Shown here piece by piece: positions 1 to 8,331 of a stretch of 64,000 bases of DNA. How positions within the stretch are numbered: the first letter of the stretch is position 1; each line of letters starts with the position of its first letter. This stretch comes from DATKUA01 sp965602675. GTDB lineage: Bacteria; Acidobacteriota; DATKUA01. A program made the translations under genes and the position numbers. The notes under the pieces were generated by a model. The model did no database searches. It was not told the DNA's origin and saw nothing but the letters and a program-made list of their open reading frames with translations. The DNA is taken from assembly GCA_965602675.1 (NCBI GenBank), contig CBFCZO010000007.1, positions 1 through 64,000 on the forward strand, written 5' to 3'.

Positions 1-2
1 AC

Positions 3-89
3 ACGTTGGGCGATACGAGGAAGAAGGAGGGCGAGCCCTGCCGGTTTTCGTTTGTCTCCTGCCAGAATAATCCACCCGTGCTGATATGA
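3..89 (+). CDS. Possible C-terminal end of a gene entering from the left edge
   Basis: A frame open from the left edge ends at a TGA at 87-89. Its residues include GEPCRFSF, which recalls the GDPHCEFTV ending of the next gene, so this could be the tail of a related small Cys-containing protein. Only 28 codons are visible and the other frames are also briefly open, so the call is weak. Confidence 0.25.
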   Translation, partial: TLGDTRKKEGEPCRFSFVSCQNNPPVLI

Positions 90-194
90 ACCAATCGCTG
101 ACAGTCGGCCGCATTACATCGGCGTCAGCAATAAGATGAAAAAATAATTTACACTTTGCTGAGTGCCACTATTCCAAACCACAGGGGGCGTGTA

Positions 195-740
195 ATGGAC
201 AGAAAGGATTTCATCAAATCGCTGGGAATGGCGTCGGGATGCATGCTACTTTTCAACCAACGTGGAGTTGCCGCTGGTGGCTATCCGGCGGCATCGAACT
301 CGGGGGATGAGGGGATGCAAAATAAATTTTTCGAGCATTGGATCGTTTCGCTGATGGAAAACCTCGAGGAGCATCTCGAGCCGGATGAGTTGAAAACGCT
401 CTTGGAGGATTGCGGCAGGGATTGCGCGCATCGCAGTTCGGTCCACGAGCTTGCTGAGTCGTGCAACGGCGACGTCGACATTCTCATTACCGGCTTAGCG
501 ACCTTCCTCGGCCAGAAGAATTGCTATCGAGAAAATGACACCGTCACTCTGAAATACCCGAAGTGCTATTGCGAGCTGGTCGACAAGGGACCCGAAAAGC
601 TACCCGGTTCTTATTGCCTCTGTTCGCGAGGCTGGGTGGTGGAGATGTTCGAGACCGCGGCAAAAAAGCCGGTGCAAGTGGAGTTATTGAAATCGGTCAA
701 ACGCGGCGACCCGCACTGTGAATTCACCGTGAAGCTATAG
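195..740 (+). CDS. Exported small Cys-rich protein, V4R/DUF6144-like C-terminus
   Basis: A protein of 181 residues. I chose the ATG at 195 because a GGGGG Shine-Dalgarno-like run lies 7 bases upstream; an in-frame start at 156 would add 13 residues ahead of the signal sequence. The N-terminus (RKDFIKSLG, then a small hydrophobic stretch to about residue 30) looks like a Sec or Tat-like signal with a 'found in translocation' character. The mature part has many cysteines (CGRDC, CNGD, CYCE, CLC) and ends RGDPHCEFTVKL, the ending seen in V4R-type and related ligand-binding domains. Family membership is inferred from this motif only. It stands alone with about 270 bases before the next gene. Function unknown. 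Confidence 0.7.
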   Translation: MDRKDFIKSLGMASGCMLLFNQRGVAAGGYPAASNSGDEGMQNKFFEHWIVSLMENLEEHLEPDELKTLLEDCGRDCAHRSSVHELAESCNGDVDILITGLATFLGQKNCYRENDTVTLKYPKCYCELVDKGPEKLPGSYCLCSRGWVVEMFETAAKKPVQVELLKSVKRGDPHCEFTVKL

Positions 741-1011
741 ACTGACGCTTTTACTGCTACTGAGTACTCCACTTACTCCAGGTAGTGGACCTGACTATGA
801 CGGAAATCCAAGAATACACGCTGTAAATCAGATACCGCCTTGTTCCGGGCCTTTGGTGAAGCCCCCCCCGCCAAACATAGACGTCGACATGTGTTGACAA
901 TTTAATTCAATTCTCCGAAGTTTTGTAATCGATCTTACTGCCAAAACAAACATCGATAAATTAACAATAAATCCATTCCATTTTATACCGGATAGAAGGG
1001 AGAACCTTGAA

Positions 1012-2862
1012 ATGAACAACAAGACCATCCCCATTGCTGTTCCTTTAATAGTGGTCCTCATATTATTCACCTCCACCGTTGCCGCCGACGAGCGGGGATT
1101 TCCCCGGCCGCCGCAAGGATCGACCCAACTCAATGCCTTCGTGGACAATGTCCTTTACCAGACATACCTGCGAAGCCCAATTGAGCAGGCCTACTGGGGC
1201 GACAAATCGCATTATGACGAATGGGACGACTTATCCGAGGAAGCCGAAGCTGAGCTGGCCCATATCTGGAGCGCCGCACGCATCTCTCTGATAAACAACT
1301 TCGACTACGATCATCTCGATTTCCAGGGCAAGCTTACTTACAGACTGTTCAAGCTGTATGCGGAGAACCAGTTGGATTTCTATTATTACCGCAACCACTA
1401 CTATCACATGACACATCTCCGCGGCCCGCACATGTATCTTCCCGAGGTATTGACCGAAGCGCACACCATCCAGAGCTACTCTGATGCGACGGCTTACATC
1501 ACCCGCCTGCGGAGATTCGACGACGTCTTCGATCAATTGATCGAAAGGATGGAAACGAGTGCCGCGCTCGGCGTGGTGCCGCCTTCCTTCATTATTCCTA
1601 AAATCATCACTTCGGCTCGGAACGTGATCAAGGGCAGGCCGTTTGACAATTCCGGTACGGATAATTTTGTTTTCAAGGATTTTAAGGACAAGGTGAACAC
1701 TGCCGGCTTCAGCGAGAGCCAGAGGAATACGCTGATCGCCGACGCTCAAAATGCTTTGGTCAACGATGTTAAACCGGCATACGAGCGGCTGATCTCCTTT
1801 CTTCAGCAACTTCAGAACGAGGCCTCGGATGAAGCGGGGCTCTGGCAGTTCCCCAATGGAGGCGCCTATTACAGGATGCTGCTTAGATACCGAACGACCA
1901 CCAACCTGACACCGAGCAAGATTTACAGACGCGGCATCAAGAACGTCCGCAAGACCCATCGCGAAATGAAGGAAATCATGAAGCAGGTTAATTTCGAGAG
2001 CAGTGACCTGCAGGATTTCTTCGAGTACATGCGAACCAGCAAACGCTTCTATTACAAGAACACCAAGGCCGGCAGGAGCAAGTTCATCAAAAAGGCGAAA
2101 GATATCGTCGAAAACATGAAACTCCACCTTCCCGAAGCTTTCATCACCCTGCCTCAGGCCGACCTGATCGTCAAGGCTGTCGAATCCTACCGGGAGGAAA
2201 CCATGCATGTAGCCTTCTATCAGCCCGGATCCAGCGACGGCACCCGACCCGGCGTCTTCTACGTCAACACATACGATATGAACAACCAGCCTGTCTACGA
2301 ACTCGAGGCGTTGGCCTATCATGAGGGCATTCCCGGCCACCACCTGCAGATCTCGATAGCTTATGAGAAGGACTTCGGTTCGATTTTCAGATCAATAGTC
2401 AGACACACAGCCTACATCGAGGGCTGGGCACTCTACAGCGAGCAGCTCGGCAAGGAAATGGGAATGTACACAGATCCTTACTCGGACTTCGGGAGACTCT
2501 CGATGCAGCTCTGGCGCGACTGCAGGCTGGTGGTCGATACAGGCATGCATTACAAGCGCTGGACGCGTCAGGAGGCGATCGATTATCTCCTCGATAACAC
2601 TCCGGCCCCCGAGGGCGAGTGCATTCAGGCCATCGATCGCTACGTCGTCATGCCCGCCCAGGCCACTGCATATATGATCGGCAAACTGAAGATATTAAAA
2701 CTGAGGGACACCGCTCAGAAAAAACTGGGCAGCGCTTTCGATGTTCGCGAATTCCATGAGGTTATTCTCACTAACGGCTCCGTCCCCTTGGACATGCTCG
2801 AGGAAATAATCGACGACTGGATAGACCAGCAATTGTCTCAGGTAATGACTCCGGCTGCTTAG
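1012..2862 (+). CDS. Exported DUF885 family protein (putative zinc peptidase)
   Basis: A protein of 616 residues with an N-terminal signal peptide (hydrophobic stretch PIAVPLIVVLILF, cleavage probably after VAA-D near residue 25). The family hallmark HEGIPGHH lies near residue 443, followed by a second conserved patch (AYIEGWALYSEQLGKEMG is split across residues about 467-484) that supplies further metal or active-site residues. DUF885 proteins resemble gluzincin peptidases in this HExxxGH layout and are usually exported, 550-620 residues long, as here. The substrate cannot be read from the sequence. It is monocistronic, with flanking gaps on both sides, and has a weak GGGAG ribosome site. 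Confidence 0.85.
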   Translation: MNNKTIPIAVPLIVVLILFTSTVAADERGFPRPPQGSTQLNAFVDNVLYQTYLRSPIEQAYWGDKSHYDEWDDLSEEAEAELAHIWSAARISLINNFDYDHLDFQGKLTYRLFKLYAENQLDFYYYRNHYYHMTHLRGPHMYLPEVLTEAHTIQSYSDATAYITRLRRFDDVFDQLIERMETSAALGVVPPSFIIPKIITSARNVIKGRPFDNSGTDNFVFKDFKDKVNTAGFSESQRNTLIADAQNALVNDVKPAYERLISFLQQLQNEASDEAGLWQFPNGGAYYRMLLRYRTTTNLTPSKIYRRGIKNVRKTHREMKEIMKQVNFESSDLQDFFEYMRTSKRFYYKNTKAGRSKFIKKAKDIVENMKLHLPEAFITLPQADLIVKAVESYREETMHVAFYQPGSSDGTRPGVFYVNTYDMNNQPVYELEALAYHEGIPGHHLQISIAYEKDFGSIFRSIVRHTAYIEGWALYSEQLGKEMGMYTDPYSDFGRLSMQLWRDCRLVVDTGMHYKRWTRQEAIDYLLDNTPAPEGECIQAIDRYVVMPAQATAYMIGKLKILKLRDTAQKKLGSAFDVREFHEVILTNGSVPLDMLEEIIDDWIDQQLSQVMTPAA

Positions 2863-3230
2863 TCGAGTTGGCAAGGAGGAGTCGCGCCTGCTCTTTCTGA
2901 GGAGAACGTCCAACGTCGATTTCCTAACCTCCAGCCCAACAAGTATCGCCATCGGGATGTCGGCGGACGCAACCATTATCTTCACGCACGACCTGCGCGG
3001 CAGGCTGAGCGCCCGTACTGACGGGCTTGCGCGATGCGCTACTATCTGCCAATTTCCTTGGAGCCCGTCTGAGACGAACATACCCGGCAAGCCGCTGTTA
3101 TACTGATATAACAACCGACTTTTACTTCTTGAAGAGTGGAGTATAATGCACGCCCCGCGGAGGTGCGTGATGGTATATAATCGTGCCTGCGTGATCGGTT
3201 AGATGTTAACCGCTTGATTCAGAGGAAGAA
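2863..3230. other. Intergenic stretch, 368 bases, possible promoters for the decarboxylase operon
   Basis: I see no convincing gene. Two -10-like TATAAT hexamers, at 3142-3147 and 3176-3181, lie 50-90 bases before the decarboxylase alpha gene; no good -35 partner is obvious, so they are candidates only. Confidence 0.35.
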
Positions 3231-4781
3231 ATGAGCATCGAAAGAAAGCTTCTTGACCTGGCCAATCGCAAGGAGAGCGGACGGCTTGGCGGAGGCGAAA
3301 AACGTATTGAGAAGCAACACGAAAAGGGCAAGTTCACAGCCCGCGAAAGAATCGAGAGAATCCTCGACGAAGGCAGCTTCGAGGAGTTCGACCTTTTCGT
3401 TACCCACCGCTGCACCGACTTCGGCATGGATAAAAACCAGCCGTTGACCGACGGTGTGATCACCGGCTACGGCACGATCAACGGGCGGTTGGTGTTCATC
3501 TTTTCGCAGGACTTCACAATCTTCGGCGGTTCGCTATCCAAGGCCTACGCCGAGAAGATCGTTAAAATCATGGACATGGCAGCCAAGGCCGGCGCGCCGG
3601 TGATCGGCCTCAACGACTCCGGCGGCGCGCGCATCCAGGAGGGCGTCGACGCGCTCGCCGGCTACGCCGACATCTTCCTCAAAAACGTTCTCTACTCCGG
3701 CGTCGTGCCCCAGATCTCATTGGTGCTCGGCCCCTGCGCCGGCGGGGCTGTCTACTCCCCCGCGATCACAGATTTTGTCATGATGGTCGAGAAAAACTCC
3801 TACATGTTCCTCACCGGCCCGAAGGTGGTCAAGCATGTGACGCGCGAAGAGGTCACCGCGGAGCAGCTCGGCGGCGCCTCCGTCCACGCGACGCGCAGCG
3901 GCGTGGCGCACATGACTTTCGCCGACGAAGAATCAGCCTTCGAATCGCTGAAAAAACTGCTCTCCTTCCTGCCGCAGAACTATCGGGAGATCACCCCGAT
4001 CTTGGAGAGCGGCGACCCGATTGAACGCATCGAGGAGCGGCTCAACACGATTATCCCCGAGGAAGCCAACCAGCCTTACGACATGAAGGAGATCATCAAC
4101 ATCTTGGTCGACGATAACGACTTCTTCGAAATCCAATCCCAGTTCGCTCCCAACGTGATCATAGGCTTCGCGCGTTTCAACGGCCGCTCCGTGGGCATCG
4201 TCGCCAACCAGCCCAATGTCATGGCAGGCGTGCTCGACAACAACGCATCGATCAAGGCGGCGCGCTTCGTCCGCTTCTGCAATGCCTTCAATCTCCCGAT
4301 CGTCACCTTAGAGGACGTGCCGGGATTCATGCCGGGCACCTCACAGGAGTACGGCGGCATCATCCGCAACGGCGCCAAGCTGCTGTTCGCGTTCGCCGAG
4401 TGCACCGTGCCCAAGATCACCGTCGTTATCCGTAAGGCCTACGGCGGCGCCTACTGCGTCATGAGCTCCAAGCACATCCGCGGCGACGTCAACTTCGCCT
4501 GGCCGACGGCCGAGATCGCCGTTATGGGCCCCGAGGGAGCCGTGGAGATCATCTACAGCAAAGACCTCAAGGAGGCGGAGGATCCGGCGGCCAGGAAGGA
4601 GGAGCTGATGCAGCAGTACCTCGACCTCTTCGCCAACCCCTACACGGCCGCCAAAAAGGGCTATATCGACGACGTCATCGAGCCCGCCAATACACGTTTC
4701 CGGATTGCAAAAGCGCTGGAGATGCTGGCGAGCAAACGGGACTCCAATCCAGAAAAGAAAATCAGCAACATACCACTGTAA
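3231..4781 (+). CDS. mmdA: Acyl-CoA carboxyltransferase, methylmalonyl-CoA decarboxylase alpha subunit
   Basis: A 516-residue carboxyltransferase of the propionyl-CoA carboxylase beta / methylmalonyl-CoA decarboxylase alpha family, normal length. The acyl-CoA-binding and oxyanion regions are visible: GLNDSGGARIQEGV near residue 125, GPCAGGAVYSPA near residue 167, and in the C-terminal half DVPGFMPGTSQEYGGIIRNG and RKAYGGAYCVMSSK. The enzyme moves the carboxyl group from (S)-methylmalonyl-CoA to biotin on the carrier protein. The neighbours (OadG-like, biotin carrier, sodium-pump beta subunit) and the absence of biotin carboxylase make a membrane-bound decarboxylase the best reading rather than a carboxylase. 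The SD GAGGAAG precedes the ATG by a few bases. First gene of a five-gene run. Confidence 0.85.
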   Translation: MSIERKLLDLANRKESGRLGGGEKRIEKQHEKGKFTARERIERILDEGSFEEFDLFVTHRCTDFGMDKNQPLTDGVITGYGTINGRLVFIFSQDFTIFGGSLSKAYAEKIVKIMDMAAKAGAPVIGLNDSGGARIQEGVDALAGYADIFLKNVLYSGVVPQISLVLGPCAGGAVYSPAITDFVMMVEKNSYMFLTGPKVVKHVTREEVTAEQLGGASVHATRSGVAHMTFADEESAFESLKKLLSFLPQNYREITPILESGDPIERIEERLNTIIPEEANQPYDMKEIINILVDDNDFFEIQSQFAPNVIIGFARFNGRSVGIVANQPNVMAGVLDNNASIKAARFVRFCNAFNLPIVTLEDVPGFMPGTSQEYGGIIRNGAKLLFAFAECTVPKITVVIRKAYGGAYCVMSSKHIRGDVNFAWPTAEIAVMGPEGAVEIIYSKDLKEAEDPAARKEELMQQYLDLFANPYTAAKKGYIDDVIEPANTRFRIAKALEMLASKRDSNPEKKISNIPL

Positions 4782-4793
4782 CAGGAGTCCGTC

Positions 4794-5096
4794 GTGGAAC
4801 TTGCAGATGCCCTGACAGTTGCCATCGCCGGCATGTCCGTGGTTTTTTTCGGCCTGATACTGACCAGCCTGATCATTTCAGCTTTCAGCTTCGTACCGAA
4901 CCTCCTCGAATCGATTAAAAACCGCGCCAAATTAAAATCGGGTGAGAACCAGAGGAAGGTGGTTCTCGAAAACGTCGATCCGGATATCCTGGCCGTGATC
5001 GCGACCGTGCTCGAGGTGGAGCGGCGGCTCCAATACTCCTACAGGGTCAGCAAGTTCACCTTCAAAGACAGGCAGCCGACATCCGGGCTTGTTTGA
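4794..5096 (+). CDS. mmdD: OadG-like small membrane subunit of the sodium pump decarboxylase
   Basis: A 100-residue protein starting with GTG, 12 bases after the alpha-subunit stop, with AGGAG just upstream. Residues about 8-34 form one membrane helix (GMSVVFFGLILTSLIISAF), typical of the OadG/MmdD gamma/delta subunit that anchors and assembles the sodium-translocating decarboxylase. The C-terminal part contains DPDILAVIATVLEVERR, resembling the segment found at the end of many OadG homologues. The assignment rests on size, topology and its position between alpha and biotin-carrier genes. Confidence 0.8.
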   Translation: MELADALTVAIAGMSVVFFGLILTSLIISAFSFVPNLLESIKNRAKLKSGENQRKVVLENVDPDILAVIATVLEVERRLQYSYRVSKFTFKDRQPTSGLV

Positions 5097-5137
5097 CCGG
5101 ATTTGTCAGACAAATTCCTCAGCGGAGGATTCAATAA

Positions 5138-5602
5138 ATGCGCGAATATGTTTTAGCCATAAGCGGCAAGGAGTACAAGGCCAGAGTGAAGGAGATCACC
5201 GCCGAGTACGCCCGGATCGTCGTCGATGATAAGGAGTATCTCGTCGAGCTCGAGCAATTCGGCCAGAGCGAAATCTCCCCGCCGCCGGTCCGCAGAATCG
5301 AGCGGCAGCCCGCCGATACGGAGGCGCCCCTGAACGAGACCCGGACGGTGACCACCTCCGCCGGACTCGCCGGCAGCGTCACCTCTCCCCTGCCCGGGAC
5401 GATCCTGGAAATCCTGACGAACGAGGGCGATACGGTCAAGGCGGGCCAGAACCTGCTGGTGATGGAGTCGATGAAAATGGAAAACAAGATCCAGGCACCG
5501 CACGACGGCATGGTCAAGAAGATATTTGTCCGCAACGGCGACAACGTCTCCGAGGGCGACAAGCTCGTCGAGGTTACGCGCCCCATGATGACAACTCTGT
5601 GA
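5138..5602 (+). CDS. mmdC: Biotin carboxyl carrier subunit of the decarboxylase
   Basis: A 154-residue biotin carrier. The C-terminal biotinyl domain (about residues 78-150) contains the MESMKMEN motif with the biotin-acceptor lysine at about residue 113 and the downstream hairpin half GDNVSEGDKLVEV. The linker at 45-75 is rich in Pro, Thr and Glu. An N-terminal region of about 40 residues resembles the small domain that docks the carrier to the other subunits. It receives CO2 from methylmalonyl-CoA at the alpha subunit and carries it to the membrane beta subunit. GGAGG precedes the start; the gene is 41 bases after the OadG-like gene. Confidence 0.9.
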   Translation: MREYVLAISGKEYKARVKEITAEYARIVVDDKEYLVELEQFGQSEISPPPVRRIERQPADTEAPLNETRTVTTSAGLAGSVTSPLPGTILEILTNEGDTVKAGQNLLVMESMKMENKIQAPHDGMVKKIFVRNGDNVSEGDKLVEVTRPMMTTL

Positions 5603-5656
5603 TAACTCTGCGCAACTGGAGCCGATTGTAAATGAAATAAAAGGATTCGGAACACC

Positions 5657-7339
5657 ATGAGAAAATGGTTGCTAATCCTGGTTGTGCTGCTGATTTCCCC
5701 GGCTGCGGAAGCCGGTGACAAGTTTATAGTCATTCATACCGATGACCAGTACATCCGCCTCCTCAAAGGCACCGATGCGGGCATCGAGACCGGCACCACC
5801 GGCACGCTGCTCGACGCCAGGAAGGAAACCATCGGCGGCTTTGAAATCATAGAGGCGGAGGATGCCGTATCCATCGCGAGGGTCTCGCTGGCCGGCAATC
5901 ACCTGCTCAAGGAACTGGACAGGGTCGACATCGAAACACTCAACCTACTGGACATCGCCTTCAAATTCGAGAATTCCGATAGCTATTTCCTCGTCGACAA
6001 GGGCGAGAAGGACGGCGTCCGCAAGGGCACCAAGGGAAAGCTGCTCAAGGGCGGCAGGCTGATCGGATATTTCCGGATCATCTCTGCCGACGAATTGAAT
6101 TCGACAGGACTTGCATACCAGCTCGATGTCGGCAGGGATTATCGCGACGCCGAGACCGGCGAGTTCCAGGACTACTTCGAGCAGATAATCGGCAGCACCG
6201 GCCTAGTCAACCTCGATTACACAAACCTGATCATGATCGCCGTCGGCCTGCTCTTCATCTACCTGGCAATCGTGAAAGACTACGAGCCGCTGCTGCTGCT
6301 GCCGATCGGCTTCGGAATCCTGATCGGAAACATCCCGCTGCCGCTGCAACTGTTCAACAATATCTCGATCTATATGATCGACCCCATCACCCACCAATAC
6401 GCCTTCAACACCACCGCCAACTCCGTTCTCGGTATCATCTATTCGCTTATAACCTCCGGCGTTCTACCGCCCCTGATCTTCCTCGGCATCGGGGCTATGA
6501 CCGATTTCACAACCTTGCTCTCCAACCCAAAAACCGTCCTGCTGGGAGCGGCGGCACAGATCGGCGTGTTCGCGACTTTCCTCGGGGCGCTGTGGCTCGG
6601 CTTCAATCCGCAGTCCGCGGCTTCGATAGGAATTATCGGCGGGGCCGACGGCCCCACGGCTATCTTCCTCACCTCCAAGCTGGCGCCCTCGCTGATCGGC
6701 CCGATAGCCATAGCCGCCTACTCCTACATGGGCCTGATCCCCATCATCCAGCCCCCGATCATGAGGCTCCTGACTTCCACAAAGGAAAGGCTGATCCGGA
6801 TGAAGCCCGGCCGCAAGGTCAGCAAGCGCGAGAAGATCATCTTTCCCATCATCGCCTTTCTGGTGACCACGATGATCGCCCCCGGCGCCATCCCGCTGCT
6901 AGGTATGCTCTTCTTCGGCAACCTGCTCAAGGAATCCGGCGTCACCGCCCGCCTTGCCAAGACAGCAGCCAACGCGCTCATCGACATCGCAACCATTCTG
7001 CTCGGCTTGGGAGTGGGTGCCTCGACCACCGCGCAGGTGTTCCTCAACACAAAGTCTATCCTCATCTTTGTCCTCGGTTGCCTGGCGTTTATTGTCGCCA
7101 GCGCGTTCGGAATTCTCTTCGCCAAGTTCATGAACCTGTTCCTCGGCAAGGAAAACAAGATCAATCCGCTGATCGGCTCGGCTGGCGTCTCGGCTGTTCC
7201 CGACGCCGCCAGGGTCTCTGAGATGATCGGCCGCAGGTATGATCCCAACAACCATCTGCTGATGCACGCCATGGGTCCAAATGTCGCCGGCGTCATCGGC
7301 TCAGGCATCGCCGCGGGGATCCTGCTGGGAATCTTTTAA
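5657..7339 (+). CDS. mmdB: Sodium-translocating decarboxylase beta subunit with exported N-terminal extension
   Basis: A 560-residue protein. Residues about 180-560 are the multi-spanning beta subunit of OadB/MmdB type, which decarboxylates carboxybiotin and pumps sodium outward; the hallmark GGADGPTAIF with its sodium-site aspartate (about D331) and a conserved C-terminal end (VIGSGIAAGILLGIF) are present. Unlike the usual 370-430-residue subunit it begins with a signal peptide (WLLILVVLLISPAAEAG) and two repeated beta-rich units (about 22-80 and 95-160; GTDAGIETGTTGTLLD and GEKDGVRKGTKGKLLK) that look like SH3-like or FlgT-C-like barrels. These would sit in the periplasm. Last structural gene of the pump; ftcD follows after 11 bases. 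Confidence 0.88.
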   Translation: MRKWLLILVVLLISPAAEAGDKFIVIHTDDQYIRLLKGTDAGIETGTTGTLLDARKETIGGFEIIEAEDAVSIARVSLAGNHLLKELDRVDIETLNLLDIAFKFENSDSYFLVDKGEKDGVRKGTKGKLLKGGRLIGYFRIISADELNSTGLAYQLDVGRDYRDAETGEFQDYFEQIIGSTGLVNLDYTNLIMIAVGLLFIYLAIVKDYEPLLLLPIGFGILIGNIPLPLQLFNNISIYMIDPITHQYAFNTTANSVLGIIYSLITSGVLPPLIFLGIGAMTDFTTLLSNPKTVLLGAAAQIGVFATFLGALWLGFNPQSAASIGIIGGADGPTAIFLTSKLAPSLIGPIAIAAYSYMGLIPIIQPPIMRLLTSTKERLIRMKPGRKVSKREKIIFPIIAFLVTTMIAPGAIPLLGMLFFGNLLKESGVTARLAKTAANALIDIATILLGLGVGASTTAQVFLNTKSILIFVLGCLAFIVASAFGILFAKFMNLFLGKENKINPLIGSAGVSAVPDAARVSEMIGRRYDPNNHLLMHAMGPNVAGVIGSGIAAGILLGIF

Positions 7340-7350
7340 GGAGTTCTAAT

Positions 7351-8268
7351 ATGTCCAAAATTCTTTCGGTTGTGCCAAATATATGCGAGGGCAGGGATCC
7401 CAAATTCATCGACTTCCTCGTGCAGAAGTTGCATGCCGTGAAGGGCCTGATCCTGCTCGACGTTTCCAGTGACACATCCCGCAACCGGACCGTTTTCTCC
7501 TTCACCGGCAAGCCCGAGGTGATCTTCCAGGGCGGCTTTGTACTGTATGAAGAAGCAATGAAACATATCGACATGCGCCGCCACGAGGGCTCATACCCGC
7601 GGATCGGCGCGGTGGACGTGTTTCCTTTCGTGCCGCTCACGAACGTATCGATCGAAGAAGCCGTCGAGCTTTCTGTCGACTTCGCCAGGCAGGTGGCCGA
7701 CCGATTCAAAGTGCCGGTCTATCTCTTCGCCGAGTCGGCACAGGTGCCCAGCAGGAGGGACGTCGAAAGCATCCGCGAGGGCGAATTCGAGGGCCTGGAG
7801 CAAAAGCTGAAGGCACCCCGATGGAAACCGGACTTCGGACCGATCGAGTTCAAGCCCGATTTCGGCGCGACGATCATCGGCGCCCGCTATCCGCTTATCA
7901 GCTTCAAGGTGCTGCTCAACACCTCGGATAAGGGTATCGCCCAGGTGATCAGCCAGGCCGTAGAGGATATCGTTCACGTCCATTCCTATTGCGGCATCGA
8001 GCCCGAGCGCAAGCTCATGCAGCTCACCGTCTCGATCTCCAACTACCGCAAGAAGCCGATGTACAAGGTGATCGAGGCGATCCGCATGGAGGCACGGCGC
8101 TACGGCGTTTGCATCGCCAATGTCGAAATGATAGGCCTCATTCCGGAGGTGGCCTTCATCGAGTCTGCGCTTTACTACATGAACATTCACCAGTTTCCGA
8201 TCGACCGCCTGCTCGAGCGCAGCGTGCAAAAGCACCTGTCGGAGCGCATCCAACTGGAAGAAGAATAA
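7351..8268 (+). CDS. ftcD: Glutamate formimidoyltransferase
   Basis: A 305-residue monofunctional formimidoyltransferase, the length of the bacterial single-domain form without cyclodeaminase. The start VVPNICEGRDPKFIDFL and the internal SSDTSRNRTVFSF and RRHEGSYPRIGAVDVFPFVPL are characteristic. It transfers the formimino group of N-formimino-glutamate to tetrahydrofolate, the last step of one histidine breakdown route, giving glutamate. It begins 11 bases after the pump beta subunit behind an AAGGAG ribosome site, so it is probably co-transcribed; this couples histidine/glutamate catabolism with the methylmalonyl-CoA branch (inference). Confidence 0.93.
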   Translation: MSKILSVVPNICEGRDPKFIDFLVQKLHAVKGLILLDVSSDTSRNRTVFSFTGKPEVIFQGGFVLYEEAMKHIDMRRHEGSYPRIGAVDVFPFVPLTNVSIEEAVELSVDFARQVADRFKVPVYLFAESAQVPSRRDVESIREGEFEGLEQKLKAPRWKPDFGPIEFKPDFGATIIGARYPLISFKVLLNTSDKGIAQVISQAVEDIVHVHSYCGIEPERKLMQLTVSISNYRKKPMYKVIEAIRMEARRYGVCIANVEMIGLIPEVAFIESALYYMNIHQFPIDRLLERSVQKHLSERIQLEEE

Positions 8269-8290
8269 GTTTGCAGACAGTATAAACACA

Positions 8291-8325
8291 ACGGGGCCGC
8301 GTCTCACACGGTGGCCCCGTTTTGT
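8291..8325 (+). terminator. Rho-independent terminator after ftcD
   Basis: ACGGGGCC at 8291 pairs with GGCCCCGT ending at 8320, and a T run follows on the + strand. It ends the decarboxylase-ftcD operon between convergent genes. Confidence 0.8.
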
Positions 8326-8331
8326 CTCAAC

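Noticed and set aside
2695..3114. 139-residue - strand frame overlapping the DUF885 3' end
   Set aside because: Overlaps a real gene, has no ribosome site and no recognisable motif.
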